Source: Mesostigma viride (Eukaryota; Streptophyta; Mesostigmatophyceae; Mesostigmatales; Mesostigmataceae). From it: DNA of 64,000 bases. Position 1 is the stretch's first letter. Each line of letters starts with the position of its first letter. Shown one piece after another: positions 23,770-35,660 of this stretch. Position numbers and translations under genes: made by a program. The stretch covers positions 1,113,201 through 1,177,200 of the forward strand of contig RPFO01000644.1 in the NCBI GenBank assembly GCA_009746045.1, read 5' to 3'. The notes below the pieces were generated by a model. The model made no database searches and was not told where the DNA came from. It saw only the letters and a program-made list of their open reading frames with translations.

Positions 23770-24273
23770 CTGCCAGCGAACAGCGGGGCCATGATGGCAA
23801 AAGCACATGCACGGACAGGGCAAGTCAGTGCGCACTGTCCAGGTCGGAGCATATCAATGCACGGCCGAGAAATGGGTGGGCCGGTAGCCACGAACCTCTT
23901 GCTCTGTGATTGTTGTACGCACGTGCCATCAAACTGGAACCCCCAAAGTATGTCCCAAAAGAGTAATAAGAGGCAAGGCACTATTGCTCTCTACCGCTAC
24001 ACAATACCGTGCACACATCCACATCCACACGGTCCGTGTGCGAGGATGCCAGACTTGCAGTACCCAATGAGTGCGCACAGCATGGAAGCCAATCCCAGCT
24101 CACAACTGTGCAGGCAAAAACACGTAGGACAAGAAGCACGTCTATGCGCTGACTAGCGCCGCACGCAGACTAGTAAGTGCTAGTAAGTTAGTTAGCCTAT
24201 CACTGCAGGGCTGCTGGACATACATCCATAATTAACCGGTGACAAGAAGGTTAACTGACGACGCAGTGCTCAC

Positions 24274-24345
24274 AGAGTTTGCAGGGACTGCAAAGACCCC
24301 AGCTGAGGCGGGATGGTGCCACTCAGTGAGTTTCTGTCCAAGTAC
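24274..24345 (-). CDS. LRR exon, locus 1
   Basis: 72 bases, phase 2-2. Reads NSLSGTIPPQLGSLQSLQTL. It is the 5'-most unit of the amplified array; the conserved intron block stops about 125 bases beyond it. Confidence 0.85.
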
Positions 24346-24469
24346 CTGCCGGCAGACACCATGCACCAGCGGGGCCATGATGGCAAATGCACATGCACCG
24401 ATAGGGCAAGTCAGTGTGCAGTGTCCAGGACGCAGCACACCAAAGCACAGCCGAAAAATGGATGGGCAA

Positions 24470-25767
24470 TGAGCCACATGAAACCGTTTGAACTGCAATA
24501 GCAGTTTGTGCCAACATGTCAAGTTCCCTAACTTATCATGCCTGAATAATGCGAACATGAATGCCCACGCGAGGCAACCTTACATGAGCGAAACCTAGCA
24601 AAGCAATTGCAGAAGACCGCAAGGCTTCAAAAAGATATCTCAGTAGAGCGCCGTTACAGAACAGGTATGCCACCATCTGGCCTCCATCCCTTGTCAAAGC
24701 ATTTGTTTCTATATTTCCAACAAGCGATTTCATAATCCAGCCAATATTTCTGCAAAGTCATTCAACCATGGACGTTACGCATAGTAACGTGCTGCACATT
24801 GGTGTGCAAACTGCTGGATAGCAATCCAGTGCCGTAATGGCCAAATTCATTTGGTCACTATGGGAGTCTGAATGTGTCATAATTATCCCGATAAGTGGAT
24901 TTGGGGGATGTATGGTACATAATTGTGTGCAGAGCAGTAGTTAATTAATGGTGACGTGACAAGCTACAACGGTGCAGCCGCCTTGGTGCGTCCGAGGTTT
25001 AAGGTCCGCATAAAGTGCTACTAGCTGTGGTGGGGATCGAGGGGTCTAGGTCCAACAAGAGTCAGCGGGTGTACTCTATAGAAAGGCTATAATCCATCAG
25101 TCGAGAGACGAGAATGTGGTGACTGCCCGTGGACTAGAACCTGGCCTGTACTAGACGAGGAACTATGTAGGGCTAGTACCTAGGGTTAGTAATCCGGGGC
25201 TTGCGTGGCTGGCTGTAAGAGGAGAGTTGCTATAGGCCACTGGTCACCTCAGCGCCACCTCTGTCATGTATATTCGCCCACTTCATGCAGTTGGGTATGT
25301 ACCCCAGATGCTTGTAGCCAGTTCCCCTTTGACCGCGCACGCTTGCACAAGCTCATGTGGTTGCGTGAGACTTCCCCCTTGCGGCAAAACACTCATAACA
25401 ACAGAAATCCCACGTAATTGTTCTTTTTCCTATTACTCGGTGATTTCCATTAACACCCTGTTATACATCGTATATACGGTTTTCGTGATCGGGGACCGCT
25501 GATTCCTGGTGGCAAGGCGTGGTGCTGGATAATGTATGCCGGTTGCGTACATCGCACCAAGAGAACATATTAGCTGGCTTGAGAGTTGAGACTGGCATTG
25601 AACCTTGGGTTGCAGCAGCAACTCGCTCTTGGTTCCCCGGGTACATAATCCTACCGCTCGTTCCTCGCAGCACTGGAGCGTGCCGGCCAAACTCGGAACT
25701 GTGAGGACCGTTCTTGTGCATCGACATGGCAAGGGCTGTGAAATGGGAACCCACATGTTGAACTTAC
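24470..25767 (-). other. intron, collinear with 59,456-61,457
   Basis: Long near-identical blocks with locus 2, for example TGGTGCGTCCGAGGTTTAAG and CTAGACGAGGA. Locus 2 has an extra ~0.7 kb at about 59,790-60,500. No exon seen. Confidence 0.7.
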
Positions 25768-25827
25768 AGATATTGCAAGGCATGTAAGGAGCCTATCTCT
25801 GGCGCGATGGTTCCCTGCATTAAGCCA
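25768..25827 (-). CDS. first LRR exon, locus 1 (short form)
   Basis: A 60-bp exon, phase 2-2, TTTGTGCAG acceptor and GTAAGT donor. Reads GLMQGTIAPEIGSLHALQYL, a repeat lacking its first four residues. Locus 2 has the same short form at 61,458, so the shortening predates the locus duplication. Confidence 0.75.
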
Positions 25828-27023
25828 CTGCACAAACACACGCACACGTAGAATATCAGTTAGACGCAGACCGCACAACCGCATAACTGCGCCACGCATG
25901 TTGGCATAATAAGCTGCTGAGAGGATCATTGCCCACAGCCTGCATAAGGAGTTACATACAGTGGTCTCCAACACCCCACGTACGACTTTACCCTACAAAG
26001 TGGAGGCGCCATGGTCACACAGAAAGACCATGATGCAAAAAAGGGTCGTCGAATGGGTCATTGCATGATACTACAATGTGCAGCGGACAACCAACAGTAA
26101 AGCCCAGTGCCTTTTGAATCTCACTCTCAGGCATACATAAATGTAGTATGTCGTATTAACATGGCTGAGCACATGCTCCACACCTAGCAGCAAGCTACAC
26201 AGGCGCACACACCGGTGTATCAGGAGGGAGTATACTAAATAATGTCGTAACCTTTTGTGCCCAGCGGGAAGGTCCAAGCGCGTATGAATATTAGATCATT
26301 CCACCGGCTGGTTACCGGTGGCTAAACAGTGGGTTGGACCTTTGCGCCGGGCGCAAAAGGTTATGACATTATTTAGGAGAACTGAGGCCCGGCACGCATG
26401 ATGATCGACTGCAGTCGAGCAGATGTCATGCTTTAGTCTGCAGCTCTTGGGCGAAAAGCCAACCAGCAAATACGAGCAACAACAACCATCCACAGCCTCA
26501 CTATTCCAGTTGAGCGCGTGAAAAAGATACTATATGCATTATTCATTTCTTCATGCGGCTTTAGTGCTCAGAAACTTGTGAGTTGGCCATATGTATGTAG
26601 CTTACGGCCATAGTGCCGGGCTCAAGAAATCCCATACGCATCCTCTCTGGTTACTGCTCAAAAGGCCGAACATCTATGCCTTCTTCCCAGTTTGCACGGA
26701 CAAGTGATGCGCCAAATATAGACGCCCAGGCAAGAATACATGCACGCATCTAGCGCACTTTTCCATACGAAGAAAAAGCAGGAAATTCCGCACACTATCA
26801 TTCAGTGAAAACTCCAAGCTGGTCTATTCATAGCTAGAGAATCTCTTATGATACATGCATGCATGCATGCATGCACCACCATCTTGAAACTCCAAGCTGG
26901 TCAACGCATGGTGAAGAACCCTAACTTAAAAATCAGACAACTAGGAACTCTGAACACTGAAGCCTCAGTGACCACTTCATGACAGTTATTAATAATATTA
27001 CAAAGCCTGGCATGACTGCTTAC
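25828..27023 (-). other. intron between LRRNT and first LRR exon
   Basis: Collinear with 61,518-62,764. Around 26,240-26,380 it has an inverted pair (TAACCTTTTG ... CAAAAGGTTA) bracketing CCACCGGCTGGTTACCGGTGG. No exon seen. Confidence 0.6.
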
Positions 27024-27180
27024 TTGTTCAGGTTCAGACGGACTACGCGATTGTCCTCGCAAGAGACGAATGCGGAATCTAGGCTGCCATCGCAGGCATC
27101 CACTTCATCCCAGCCGCCAAAAAAGGCGCTCGGATTTACGAAACCTCTCTTCAGAGCCACCAGGGGCTGAGTATCAATCG
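27024..27180 (-). CDS. LRRNT-like exon, locus 1
   Basis: A 157-bp exon, phase 1 at its start and phase 2 at its GTAAGC donor. It reads QPLVALKRGFVNP, FFGGWDEVDAC, VSCEDNRVVRLNLN: the usual plan of a plant LRR N-terminal cap (helix, Gly-Trp, Cys pair, then first LRR strand). The acceptor CCCATGCAG is the first AG after an in-frame TAA and a GTTTTTTGTTTTGC tract. That rules out the apparent hydrophobic leader LGFGLNVFCFAGIWVICD as coding, since there is no ATG and no other AG. A signal peptide exon should lie further upstream. Confidence 0.8.
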
Positions 27181-27546
27181 CTGCATGGGACACATCACAG
27201 ATCACCCAAATCCCAGCAAAACAAAAAACGTTCAGACCGAAACCAAGCAATCGTTAAGTGATGGCAACATAATTATGTCACATAATGGCAAATTATGACA
27301 CAAGGGCGGCCACAGTAGAATGTTTTTGGTCCTTGTTAAACTGCACGGGTACAATTTATACGACGACCCTCATGTTACCTGGTTTGCTTGTGACTCCATG
27401 GCAGCCTGCCCTTGTGCCAACAAATTCGTGCAGTTGTGGTGACTGCTAGACGATAGCTGGAGTATTTTCTTCACCTGCGTTTTACTTGAGCACTGCTCTC
27501 TTGGTTGGTGCTATGCATTGCGAAAGTTGGCTGTTTACGATGTAGT
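27181..27546. other. upstream intron or 5' region, locus 1
   Basis: Collinear with 62,919-63,296. I looked for a signal-peptide exon ending in phase 1 and found none that holds in both loci. The best candidate junctions near 27,375 and 63,135 are out of register with each other. Confidence 0.5.
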
Positions 27547-27765
27547 TCACGTGAATATTACCCGGCGAAAACCACTCGCCGGTATCAATTCCGAATCAAG
27601 CTCACGTGAACTTAACGCGGAATAGACACCGGCGAGTGGACGTTTTTGCCGGGTAAATAGTGACGGACCTAATTGCCCAAGTGGCAAAAAGGTTCCGTCA
27701 CTGTTTGTAATAACTAAGACCTCGTAAGTCGGGGGTTCGAATCCCTGTGGTGACACGGGTATTTC
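27547..27765 (+). repeat. tRNA-like hairpin element, copy H3
   Basis: It has a long imperfect hairpin (TTACCCGGCGAAAACCACTC ... GAGTGGACGTTTTTGCCGGG), a second hairpin (GTGACGGACC ... GGTTCCGTCAC), an A-box-like TTGCCCAAGTGG at 27673, CTCGTAA at 27721 resembling a Thr(CGT) anticodon loop, and the B-box GGTTCGAATCC at 27734. The acceptor and D stems do not pair well, so it is a tRNA-derived repeat. Same family as 19,817-20,365, 27,893-28,029 and 63,297-63,515. Confidence 0.7.
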
Positions 27766-27892
27766 GGAACTCCGGAAGGCATTGACACCAGAAGGCCAAA
27801 GACGGAAGTGCCAGCCATGGAAGGGAAAATTATGCCCGGTTAAAATATCGCGAAGGCGAGATTCAGTACTGCAGTAGCTCCCAGCAGAACGA

Positions 27893-28029
27893 TAGATATC
27901 GGCCCCAACACTGCGACGTTTTAGTTATTTTAAACAGTGACGTAACCTTTTTGCCACTCGGTCCGTCACTACCTGGCGAAAACCACTCACCAGTATCAAT
28001 TCGGCATGTAGTTCACATGAACTCAATGC
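27893..28029 (-). repeat. tRNA-like hairpin element, truncated inverted copy H5
   Basis: Read on the minus strand it has GAGTGGTTTTCGCCAGG, GTGACGGACC, GAGTGGCAAAAAGGTTACGT and a degenerate B-box region. It faces copy H3. Its outer end is cut off by the CCTG microsatellite. Confidence 0.6.
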
Positions 28030-28030
28030 G

Positions 28031-28141
<111 letters not shown>

Positions 28142-28149
28142 AGGTAGGT

Positions 28150-28556
<407 letters not shown>

Positions 28557-28726
28557 AGAGAGAGAGAGCTTTACAGGCATACAAGACAAGGGACGCGGAG
28601 TTGGTCAGAATCGGAGAGATTCGCAGGGCCAGACTGTGGATGCAGGCAGGCACACGAAAAGTTGACAGACACAAAAGTTGAGCTAACAGACCACACAGCA
28701 TCATTTGTGTGCCATGTGGCACTTAC

Positions 28727-28813
28727 TGGTGCAAGTGGGGCCGGGTCCACACAATGGCGTGGTCTCTGTGCAGTTCCAGTCAACTTCAGGAAAGGGGGAT
28801 GTGTCGAGGCACG
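28727..28813 (-). CDS. orphan cysteine-module exon, locus 2
   Basis: An 87-bp exon, phase 1-1, TTTTGTGCAG acceptor and A|GTAAGTG donor like exon 7910-8065. It encodes CLDTSPFPEVDWNC, then PLC and TCTS. The glycine before the third Cys-position residue is replaced by Asn (WNC for xGC). No VWD/Root-cap exon follows before locus 1 begins, so locus 2 appears to have lost its 3' end. Confidence 0.7.
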
Positions 28814-29949
28814 CTGCACAAAAAGCCACCACAGCAGAGATCCCATCCACAGCCACGCAGCACATGAAAACAAAAGAATGGCTGGCATGACACAAAGTTC
28901 TCAAAATGGGGCATCCGGCAGACAAGTGCCGTCCATGCCTCATCACAACCTCACCCTCTGCTGGCACAGTGTTGCACTTGTACATGTTCGGGTGGGCCAT
29001 GCCCCGCTGATGAAGGAATTCTGTTGATGCGTTTTACCTTCAACCTGCAACCATGGATCGGCAATCACCCAGCCAAATGGCTAGGGCAAAACACGGCCCT
29101 CCAATGCCAAACAATACCCATGCGCTGACCATCATCCACACTCTGACACAGGTGCAAGGTGCATAACCAGAGATTCGCCATTGCCCTAAACTGTACTCAA
29201 GGCTGGCCAGGATCCTGTGTGTGCATCAGGCGGAGGCTTTCACGGTTCTCTGAGCGGGTGTCTTCTAATCAAGCAACAACAGGACAATATAGAGAGCACT
29301 GTAGAGTCGGCAAACACTACCGTTGTAGCTGCTTTGACTAGAACAATGTCTATGCGTATGCGTTGTTTGTTACCGTTTAGATGAGAGGTGCTTAGGTCCA
29401 GCGTAGACCCCCTCTAAAAGTCCGCGGTTCGTACTTTAAAAGGCGCTAGGCCAACTAGGAGCTGCCGAGGCCATGTCAGTAATTGACTTATGTGTACGTA
29501 GGCAGATTTTGTGACATCAATAGGAAATGGGAGGCTTGCCATCTTAAGGACGCGTAGGTATCTTTTGTAGGTCTCTTTTTTCGCTCCTTGCCGCTATGTC
29601 GGCCGTAATGCATGCTGTTAAGCACCGGTGGCATCGGCCGGTGATGGTGGGACTTCTGATCGTAGCATGGCCAGGCATAGTTTGCTGGACCTGGCGACAA
29701 AAGAAAAAAAAGTATTATCTCCGGCTTCCGATTTTTCCCCAGCTTTGGGTCATTTTGACGGCGGGTGCTGGGCAGCCCCCAACCTGCTGCTTGCTGCTTT
29801 CGTGTGCAGTTGGACCGTATCTAGGGATGCTTGCGCCGCAGGCTGGGGCCAGATGGCTGGCACTAGTGCGACCATGCCTCTGACTGCGCGGACTGGTGTT
29901 GCTACAACATCTGGTTCAAAATAGCAGCTGCAGGTCCGCAATTTGCAAC
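28814..29949. other. unannotated stretch, locus 2
   Basis: No second cysteine module or other exon recognised on the minus strand. Confidence 0.5.
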
Positions 29950-30804
29950 TGGTTTCTGGTGAGGGGGTGGTTGGGGCTGAAGGCAAGGATTGGGGCTGAA
30001 GGCAGGGATTGCACCTTGGCTCACATTTCTCCCACACCTAGAAACTGCGGGGTTTGGGAGTGGTCTAAACTGCGGGGTTTGGGAGTGGTCTTAAGGTCAA
30101 GGCAGACTTTGGTCGGCAAGTGGTCATGCAGCCGCGAGGTCTTGGGCATGTGTCAGCTGGGCCTGGGCTAGGTCTACGCCAACTCTTGCAGCACCCCACT
30201 GGTCGGTTAGCCCTTAAGGGGCGGCCATATATTGGAATTGACCTAGGGCACCGAGAGCGGTCAAAAAAGGCAGGTCGTGCAAAAATGCAGAATGTGAGGG
30301 TGGTTAGTCGCTGAGCCCTCCCATCCCCATGCATCCTGCCACAACCACTGGGGACAAAGCCCTCAAAGGTGCAGGGGCGTGGTGGGGCTCCCGTTTTGAA
30401 GCAGGGCGGTCACTTGGGGCAAAAGCGGGGTGGAGCAGCGTGAAGGGCAGCCAAGGATAGGGGATGGGATCCGGCAACGGGGACTTCATGAAGGCCTCAT
30501 GCCGCATGCCTTATTAGGGCACGCCTAGTGACTCAATTGAGCTTCTACCTTTTGTTTCAATAGAGATGCTGGTTCTGTGGGAGCTCAAGTGGGACACGAA
30601 TCAGGGTTCTCTGTACGGGGTATTTAATAATGTAATGCGGGTACAAGTGGCAGAGTCGGCAAACCCTACCGTAGCTGTTTGTATTAGAATTCAGTGCATA
30701 CATGCAATCTATATATTACCGTTTGATCGAGAGGTGATTAGGCCCAGGGTAGACCTCCACAAGAGGCCCGCGGTTTCGTACTTGGTGTGCTTGGACAAGG
30801 AGCT

Positions 30805-31528
30805 CATCAAGTTTCGTTTAAGTGGCCAGGCGGAGCGGCTGCTTCGGTTTTAGCGGGCAAGTAATCGAAGCGCGTCATTGGTGAATTACTCGGGAACTTG
30901 GGTTTCCCCGCGAAACTCCAACCGCACGTTCAGATTTCCAAATCTCAAGTAAAGTTCGGCGGAACTTTCTGAACGGGGGCAGTTGACGAGCAGCATTCCT
31001 CCGGACGAATGAATTGCGTTCCATACTTGCGCAAAATTTTGAAAGGTAGCTTGCGTGCAGCCCTACTAAAATTTGCGCGGACATTCAGATTTCCAAATCT
31101 CAAGTAAAGTTCGATGGAAATTTCTGAACGGGGGTAGTTGGCGGGCGGCGTTCCTCCGGACGAATGAAATGCGTTCCATACTTGCACAAAATTTCGAAAG
31201 GTAGCTTGCGTGTAGCCCTACTAAAATTTGCGCAAAGTGTGGGACTGAAAATTCGTAACGGAAACGTTTTGGTAGTTGCTGTCACTTCATTTTGCGCAAA
31301 GTGTTGGACTGGGAAATTCGTAACGGAAATTTTTTGGTAGTTGGCGTCACTTCCTTTCGTTCGACTGAAAATTCGCTGAAATTCGCTGAATTCGCACCGT
31401 AGCCTAATTTTTAGTACCTCGAAGTGATGGAGCACCTAAAAATTTGCCCACAAGTACACTTGGCAGCGCGCTCACTGGGAAAATTTGTACAGCCGCTCCG
31501 GCTGGCCACTTGAACGAATTGTAATGTA
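30805..31528. mobile_element. 724-bp MITE with subterminal inverted repeats
   Basis: Present only in copy B. The ends share TCGTTTAAGTGGCCAGGCGG (left) and, inverted at the right, TCGTTCAAGTGGCCAGCCGG, with GAGCGGCTG following in both. CATC flanks both sides as a likely short target duplication. Inside is a 155-bp direct repeat (CAGATTTCCAAATCTC at 30,931 and 31,086) and pairs of TTTTGCGCAAAGTGT. No ORF of note. Superfamily not assigned. Confidence 0.75.
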
Positions 31529-32002
31529 CATCGGCTTGTCCGAGCACACATTCGGTTGCCATATCAGCAACCGAATCATGCATGCGTAGGCAGATTTGGT
31601 GACATCGATCGCTTATGGGAAGGTTTCTGTCGTAAGGACGCTCAGGAAATCTAGGTGGTCTCTTTCTTCGCTCCCATACACCCTCCGCTCAGGCCCAGCT
31701 TCTCTATGTATAATGTTTAGCAAAGATGCTGGTTTCTGAGAAAGCTAACTTGGGTCACGAAGTTACGCTTCCCTGCCAGTGGCGCATTCAGCCATTAGGG
31801 GACGAGCAGAGAGAGACACGCCAGCAAAGCAACAACGCCAGTGGTTGGGACGATATAGGATCAGCCAGGCTAGGGGCTACAGAAACCTAGCAAGCTCCCA
31901 ACCAGGTGGTGCGCTTTACTGCGCTGCAGCTGATGGCCAGCAGGGCAAAATGTTTCTGGAGGGGGGAAATGGAGAGGGCCTGGGGGAAGAGAGAGAGAGG
32001 AG

Positions 32003-34352
32003 AGGGAGGGAGGGAGGGAGGGAGGAAGGGAGGGAGGGAGGGAGGGAGGGAGGGAGGGAGGGAGGGAGGGAGGGAGGGAGGGAGGAGGGAGGGAGGGAGG
32101 GAGGGAGGGAGGGAGGGAGGGAGGAGGGCGGGAGGGCGGAGGGCGGGAGGGCGGAGGGCGGGAGGGCGGGAGGGCGGGAGGGCGGGAGGGCGGGAGGGCG
32201 GGAGGGCGGGAGGGCGGGAGGGACGGAGGGAGGGCGGGAGGGCGGGAGGGAGGGAGGGAGGGAGGGAGGGAGGGAGGGAGGGAGGGAGGAGGGAGGGAGG
32301 GAGGGAGGGAGGGAGGGAGGGGAGGGAGGGAGGAGGGAGGGGCGGGAGGGGAGGGCGGGAGGGCGGAGGGGAGGGCGGAGGGCGGGAGGGCGGAGGGCGG
32401 CGGGCGGGCGGGCGGGCGGGCGGGCGGGCGGGCGGCGGGCGGGAGGGCGGGAGGGCGGAGGGCGGGAGGGCGGGAGGGCGGGGAGGGCGGGAGGGCGGGA
32501 GGGCGGGAGGGCGGGAGGCGGGAGGGCGGGAGGGCGGGAGGGCGGGAGGGAGGGAGGGAGGGAGGGAGGGAGGGAGGGAGGGAGGGAGGGAGGGAGGGAG
32601 GGAGGAGGGAGGGAGGAGGGAGGGAGGGAGGGAGGGAGGGAGGCGGGAGGGCGGGAGGGCGGGAGGGCGGAGGGCGGGAGGGCGCGGCGGGAGGGCGGAG
32701 GGCGGCGGGAGGGCGGGAGGGCGGGAGGGCGGGAGGGCGGGCGGGAGGGCGGGCGGGCGGCGGGCGGGCGGGCGGGAGGGAGGGAGGGAGGGAGGGAGGA
32801 GGAGGGAGGGAGGGAGGGAGGGAGGGAGGGAGGGAGGGAGGGAGGGAGGGAGGGAGGGAGGGAGGAGGGAGGGAGGGAGGGCGGGAGGGCGGGAGGGCGG
32901 GAGGGCGGGAGGGCGGGAGGCGGGAGGCGGGGAGGCGGGAGGCGGGAGGCGGGAGGGCGGGGAGGGCGGGAGGGCGGAGGGGCGAGGGCGGGAGGGACGG
33001 AGGGAGGGCGGGAGGGCGCGGAGGGCGGGAGGGAGGGAGGGAGGGAGGAGGGAGGAGGGAGGGAGGGAGGGAGGGAGGGAGGGAGGGAGGGAGGGAGGGA
33101 GGGAGGGAGGGAGGGAGGGAGGGAGGGAGGGAGGGAGGGAGGGAGGGAGGGAGGGAGGAGGGAGGGAGGGAGGGAGGGAGGGAGGGCGGGAGGGCGGGAG
33201 GGCGGCGGGCGGGCGGGCGGGCGGGCGGGCGGGCGGGCGGGGAGGGCGGGAGGGCGGGAGGGCGGGCGGGCGGGAGGGCGGGAGGGCGGGAGGGCGGGAG
33301 CGGGAGGGCGGGAGGGCGGGAGGGCGGGAGGGCGGGAGGGAGGAGGAGGGAGGGAGGGAGGGAGGGAGGGAGGGAGGGAGGAGGGAGGGGGAGGGAGGAG
33401 GGAGGGAGGGAGGGGGAGGGAGGGAGGGAGGGAGGGAGGGAGGAGGGAGGGAGGGAGGGAGGGAGGGGGGGAGGGCGGGGAGGGCGGGCGGAGGGCGGGA
33501 GGGCGGGAGGGCGGGAGGGCGGGAGGGCGGGAGGGCGGGAGGGCGGGAGGGCGGGAGGGCGGGAGGGCGGGAGGGCGGGAGGGCGGAGGGCGGAGGGCGG
33601 GAGGGCGGGAGGGCGGGAGGGCGGGAGGGCGGGAGGGCGGGAGGGCGGGAGGGCGGGCGGGCGGAGGGCGGGCGGGAGGGAGGGAAGGAGGGAGGGGAGG
33701 GAGGGAGGGAGGGGGAGGGAGGGAGGAGGGAGGGAGGGAGGGAGGGAGGGAGGGGGAGGGAGGGAGGGAGGGAGGAGGGAGGGAGGGAGGGAGGGAGGGA
33801 GGGAGGGAGGGAGGAGGGAGGGAGGGAGGGAGGGAGGGAGGGGGGAGAGGAGGAGGCGGGAGGGCGGGAGGGCGGGAGGGCGAGAGCGGGAGGGCGGGAG
33901 GGCGGGAGGCGGAGGGCGGGAGGCGGGAGGGCGGGAGGGCGGGAGGGCGGGAGGGCGGGAGGGCGGGAGGGCGGGAGGGCGGAGAGGGGGAGGGCGGGAG
34001 GGAGGGAGGGCGGGAGGGAGGGAGGGCGGGAGGGAGGGAGGGAGGCGGGAGGGAGGGAGGGAGGAGGGAGGGAGGGAGGGAGGGAGGGAGGGAGGGAGGG
34101 AGGGAGGGAGGAGGGAGGGAGGGAGGGAGGGAGGGAGGGAGGGAGGAGGGAGGAGGGAGGGAGGGAGGGAGGGAGGGAGGAGGGAGGGAGGGAGGGAGGG
34201 CGGCGAGGGCGGGCGGGAGGGAGGGAGGGAGGAGGGAGGGAGGGAGGGAGGGAGGGAGGGAGGGAGGAGGGAGGGAGGAGGGAGGGAGGGAGGGAGGGAG
34301 GGAGGGAGGGAGGGAGGGAGGGAGGAGGGAGGGAGGGAGGGAGGGAGGGAGG
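32003..34352. repeat. 2.35-kb GGGA/GGGC array
   Basis: Blocks of GGGA alternate with GGGAGGGC and GGGC blocks and occasional GGA slips. The 824-915-codon frames on both strands (GREGG, LPPS) come from the four-base period with slips and are not proteins. One of the strongest potential G-quadruplex regions in the window. Confidence 0.95.
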
Positions 34353-34365
34353 TGTGTGTGTGTGT

Positions 34366-34545
<180 letters not shown>

Positions 34546-35550
34546 GAGAGAGTGGCAGTTCTCTTTTTTGGGGACAACATAGGCATGGGAAATCGTGCAT
34601 GAAACCTAGTCTTACGCGTTATGTAACATACCAAACCTATGGTGAAAATATTCTGGCAAATTCAATTGGCCGGCGCCAGGATAGCTACATATGTAGCATG
34701 GACGTGGTTGCCTGGAACATACCAGGACAAGAGGACTCGGCATCCCTGGTTGTTTTGCCAACGAGCGCAGTTGGTGTTGGACCGCAGATGGAAGGGTTGC
34801 CCTGCACCTCCCTGCCACGCAGGGGACAGCGTTGTATGCGGACAAGTTTTTGGGGGACGAGAACAAAACCCAACTGGCCCATAATTTATTACACGGCCAA
34901 CGCACAGGGATGCATGAATGGAAGCCACAGTGTTGTATAGAGACCAAGGACAGTGCCATCGACCACCCTCTTGAGATGCACCGTGGAGTTTGGAAACAGG
35001 AGCAGCAGAGCTCCCGACTGCTTCAACTTTCCTTGCAACTAACTTGAACCCTATGCGCTGCCTCGCTGTTAAGGACGGGAAACGAACCGATGTGTCGCGG
35101 ATCACAAGGGCAGGATGAAAGGGCATGATGAAGTGGTAGCAGATTCTAGCGAAAACAACAGACACAAGCATGCACGGTCGTCCAGACACCAAACCAATGA
35201 ATGTGTCGCGGACCAAAAGGGCGTGTGAGGTCATAGAAGCCTTCCAAGAAACGAGAGTCGAGGAACAGTACGGCTTCGAAGGAACAGCGAGAGCCATCCT
35301 AACTATCATCCAAAACGCCTGGTATAGGACTTAATTTAAAGTCATCTGGATTTTCCTAGCATTCCGAATTGCTTCCATGCTTACAGGCAGCCTGGCTCGC
35401 AGAGCTGCGGCGATGCAACCAACTTGCCAAGCAAAACAAGGGCACGGTTCACAAGCATTTGCAGAAGGCTCACAGCTGACCTGTGCTCTTTCGTACGGCA
35501 CACGGGTATCATACGTCTGACCATTCATACGTGTATGATACGTTGGGCCT

Positions 35551-35660
35551 CATTCATACATCATTCATACGTCATTCATACGTCATTCATAAGTCATTCA
35601 TAAGTCATTCATAAGTCATTCATACGTCCTCCCCCCCCACCCCCACCCCCACCCCCACAC
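35551..35660. repeat. 11-bp tandem repeat and C-rich tract
   Basis: Seven copies of CATTCATACGT (variants ACAT, AAGT) then CCCCCCCCACCCCCACCCCC. It starts shortly after the break in duplication copy B. Confidence 0.9.

Larger units (their letters stand above)
17265..24470 (-). repeat. tandem LRR-exon cassette array, locus 1
   Basis: Nine of the eleven locus-1 LRR exons lie here in ~0.6-kb units. A unit reads (plus strand) CTAGTAAGTTAGTTAGCCTA, TCACTGCAGGGCTGCTGGAC, the donor, the 72-bp exon, the acceptor CTGCC, then about 350 bases of intron well conserved between units (TTGCTCTGTGATTGTTGTAC, CACATCCACATCCACACGG). Units at 20.4, 20.95, 21.55, 23.0, 23.6 and 24.2 kb are the most alike. Each contributes one LRR without frame change. 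Confidence 0.85.

Noticed and set aside
27020-27250. Hydrophobic leader LGFGLNVFCFAGIWVICD as signal peptide of the LRR protein
   Set aside because: No ATG in frame, TAA just upstream, and the segment is a typical polypyrimidine stretch with its first AG at the exon start; seen in both loci.
27673-27760. Functional tRNA-Thr(CGT) gene
   Set aside because: B-box and anticodon-loop-like CTCGTAA are good, but acceptor, D and variable regions do not fold; the copy at 63.4 kb is no better.
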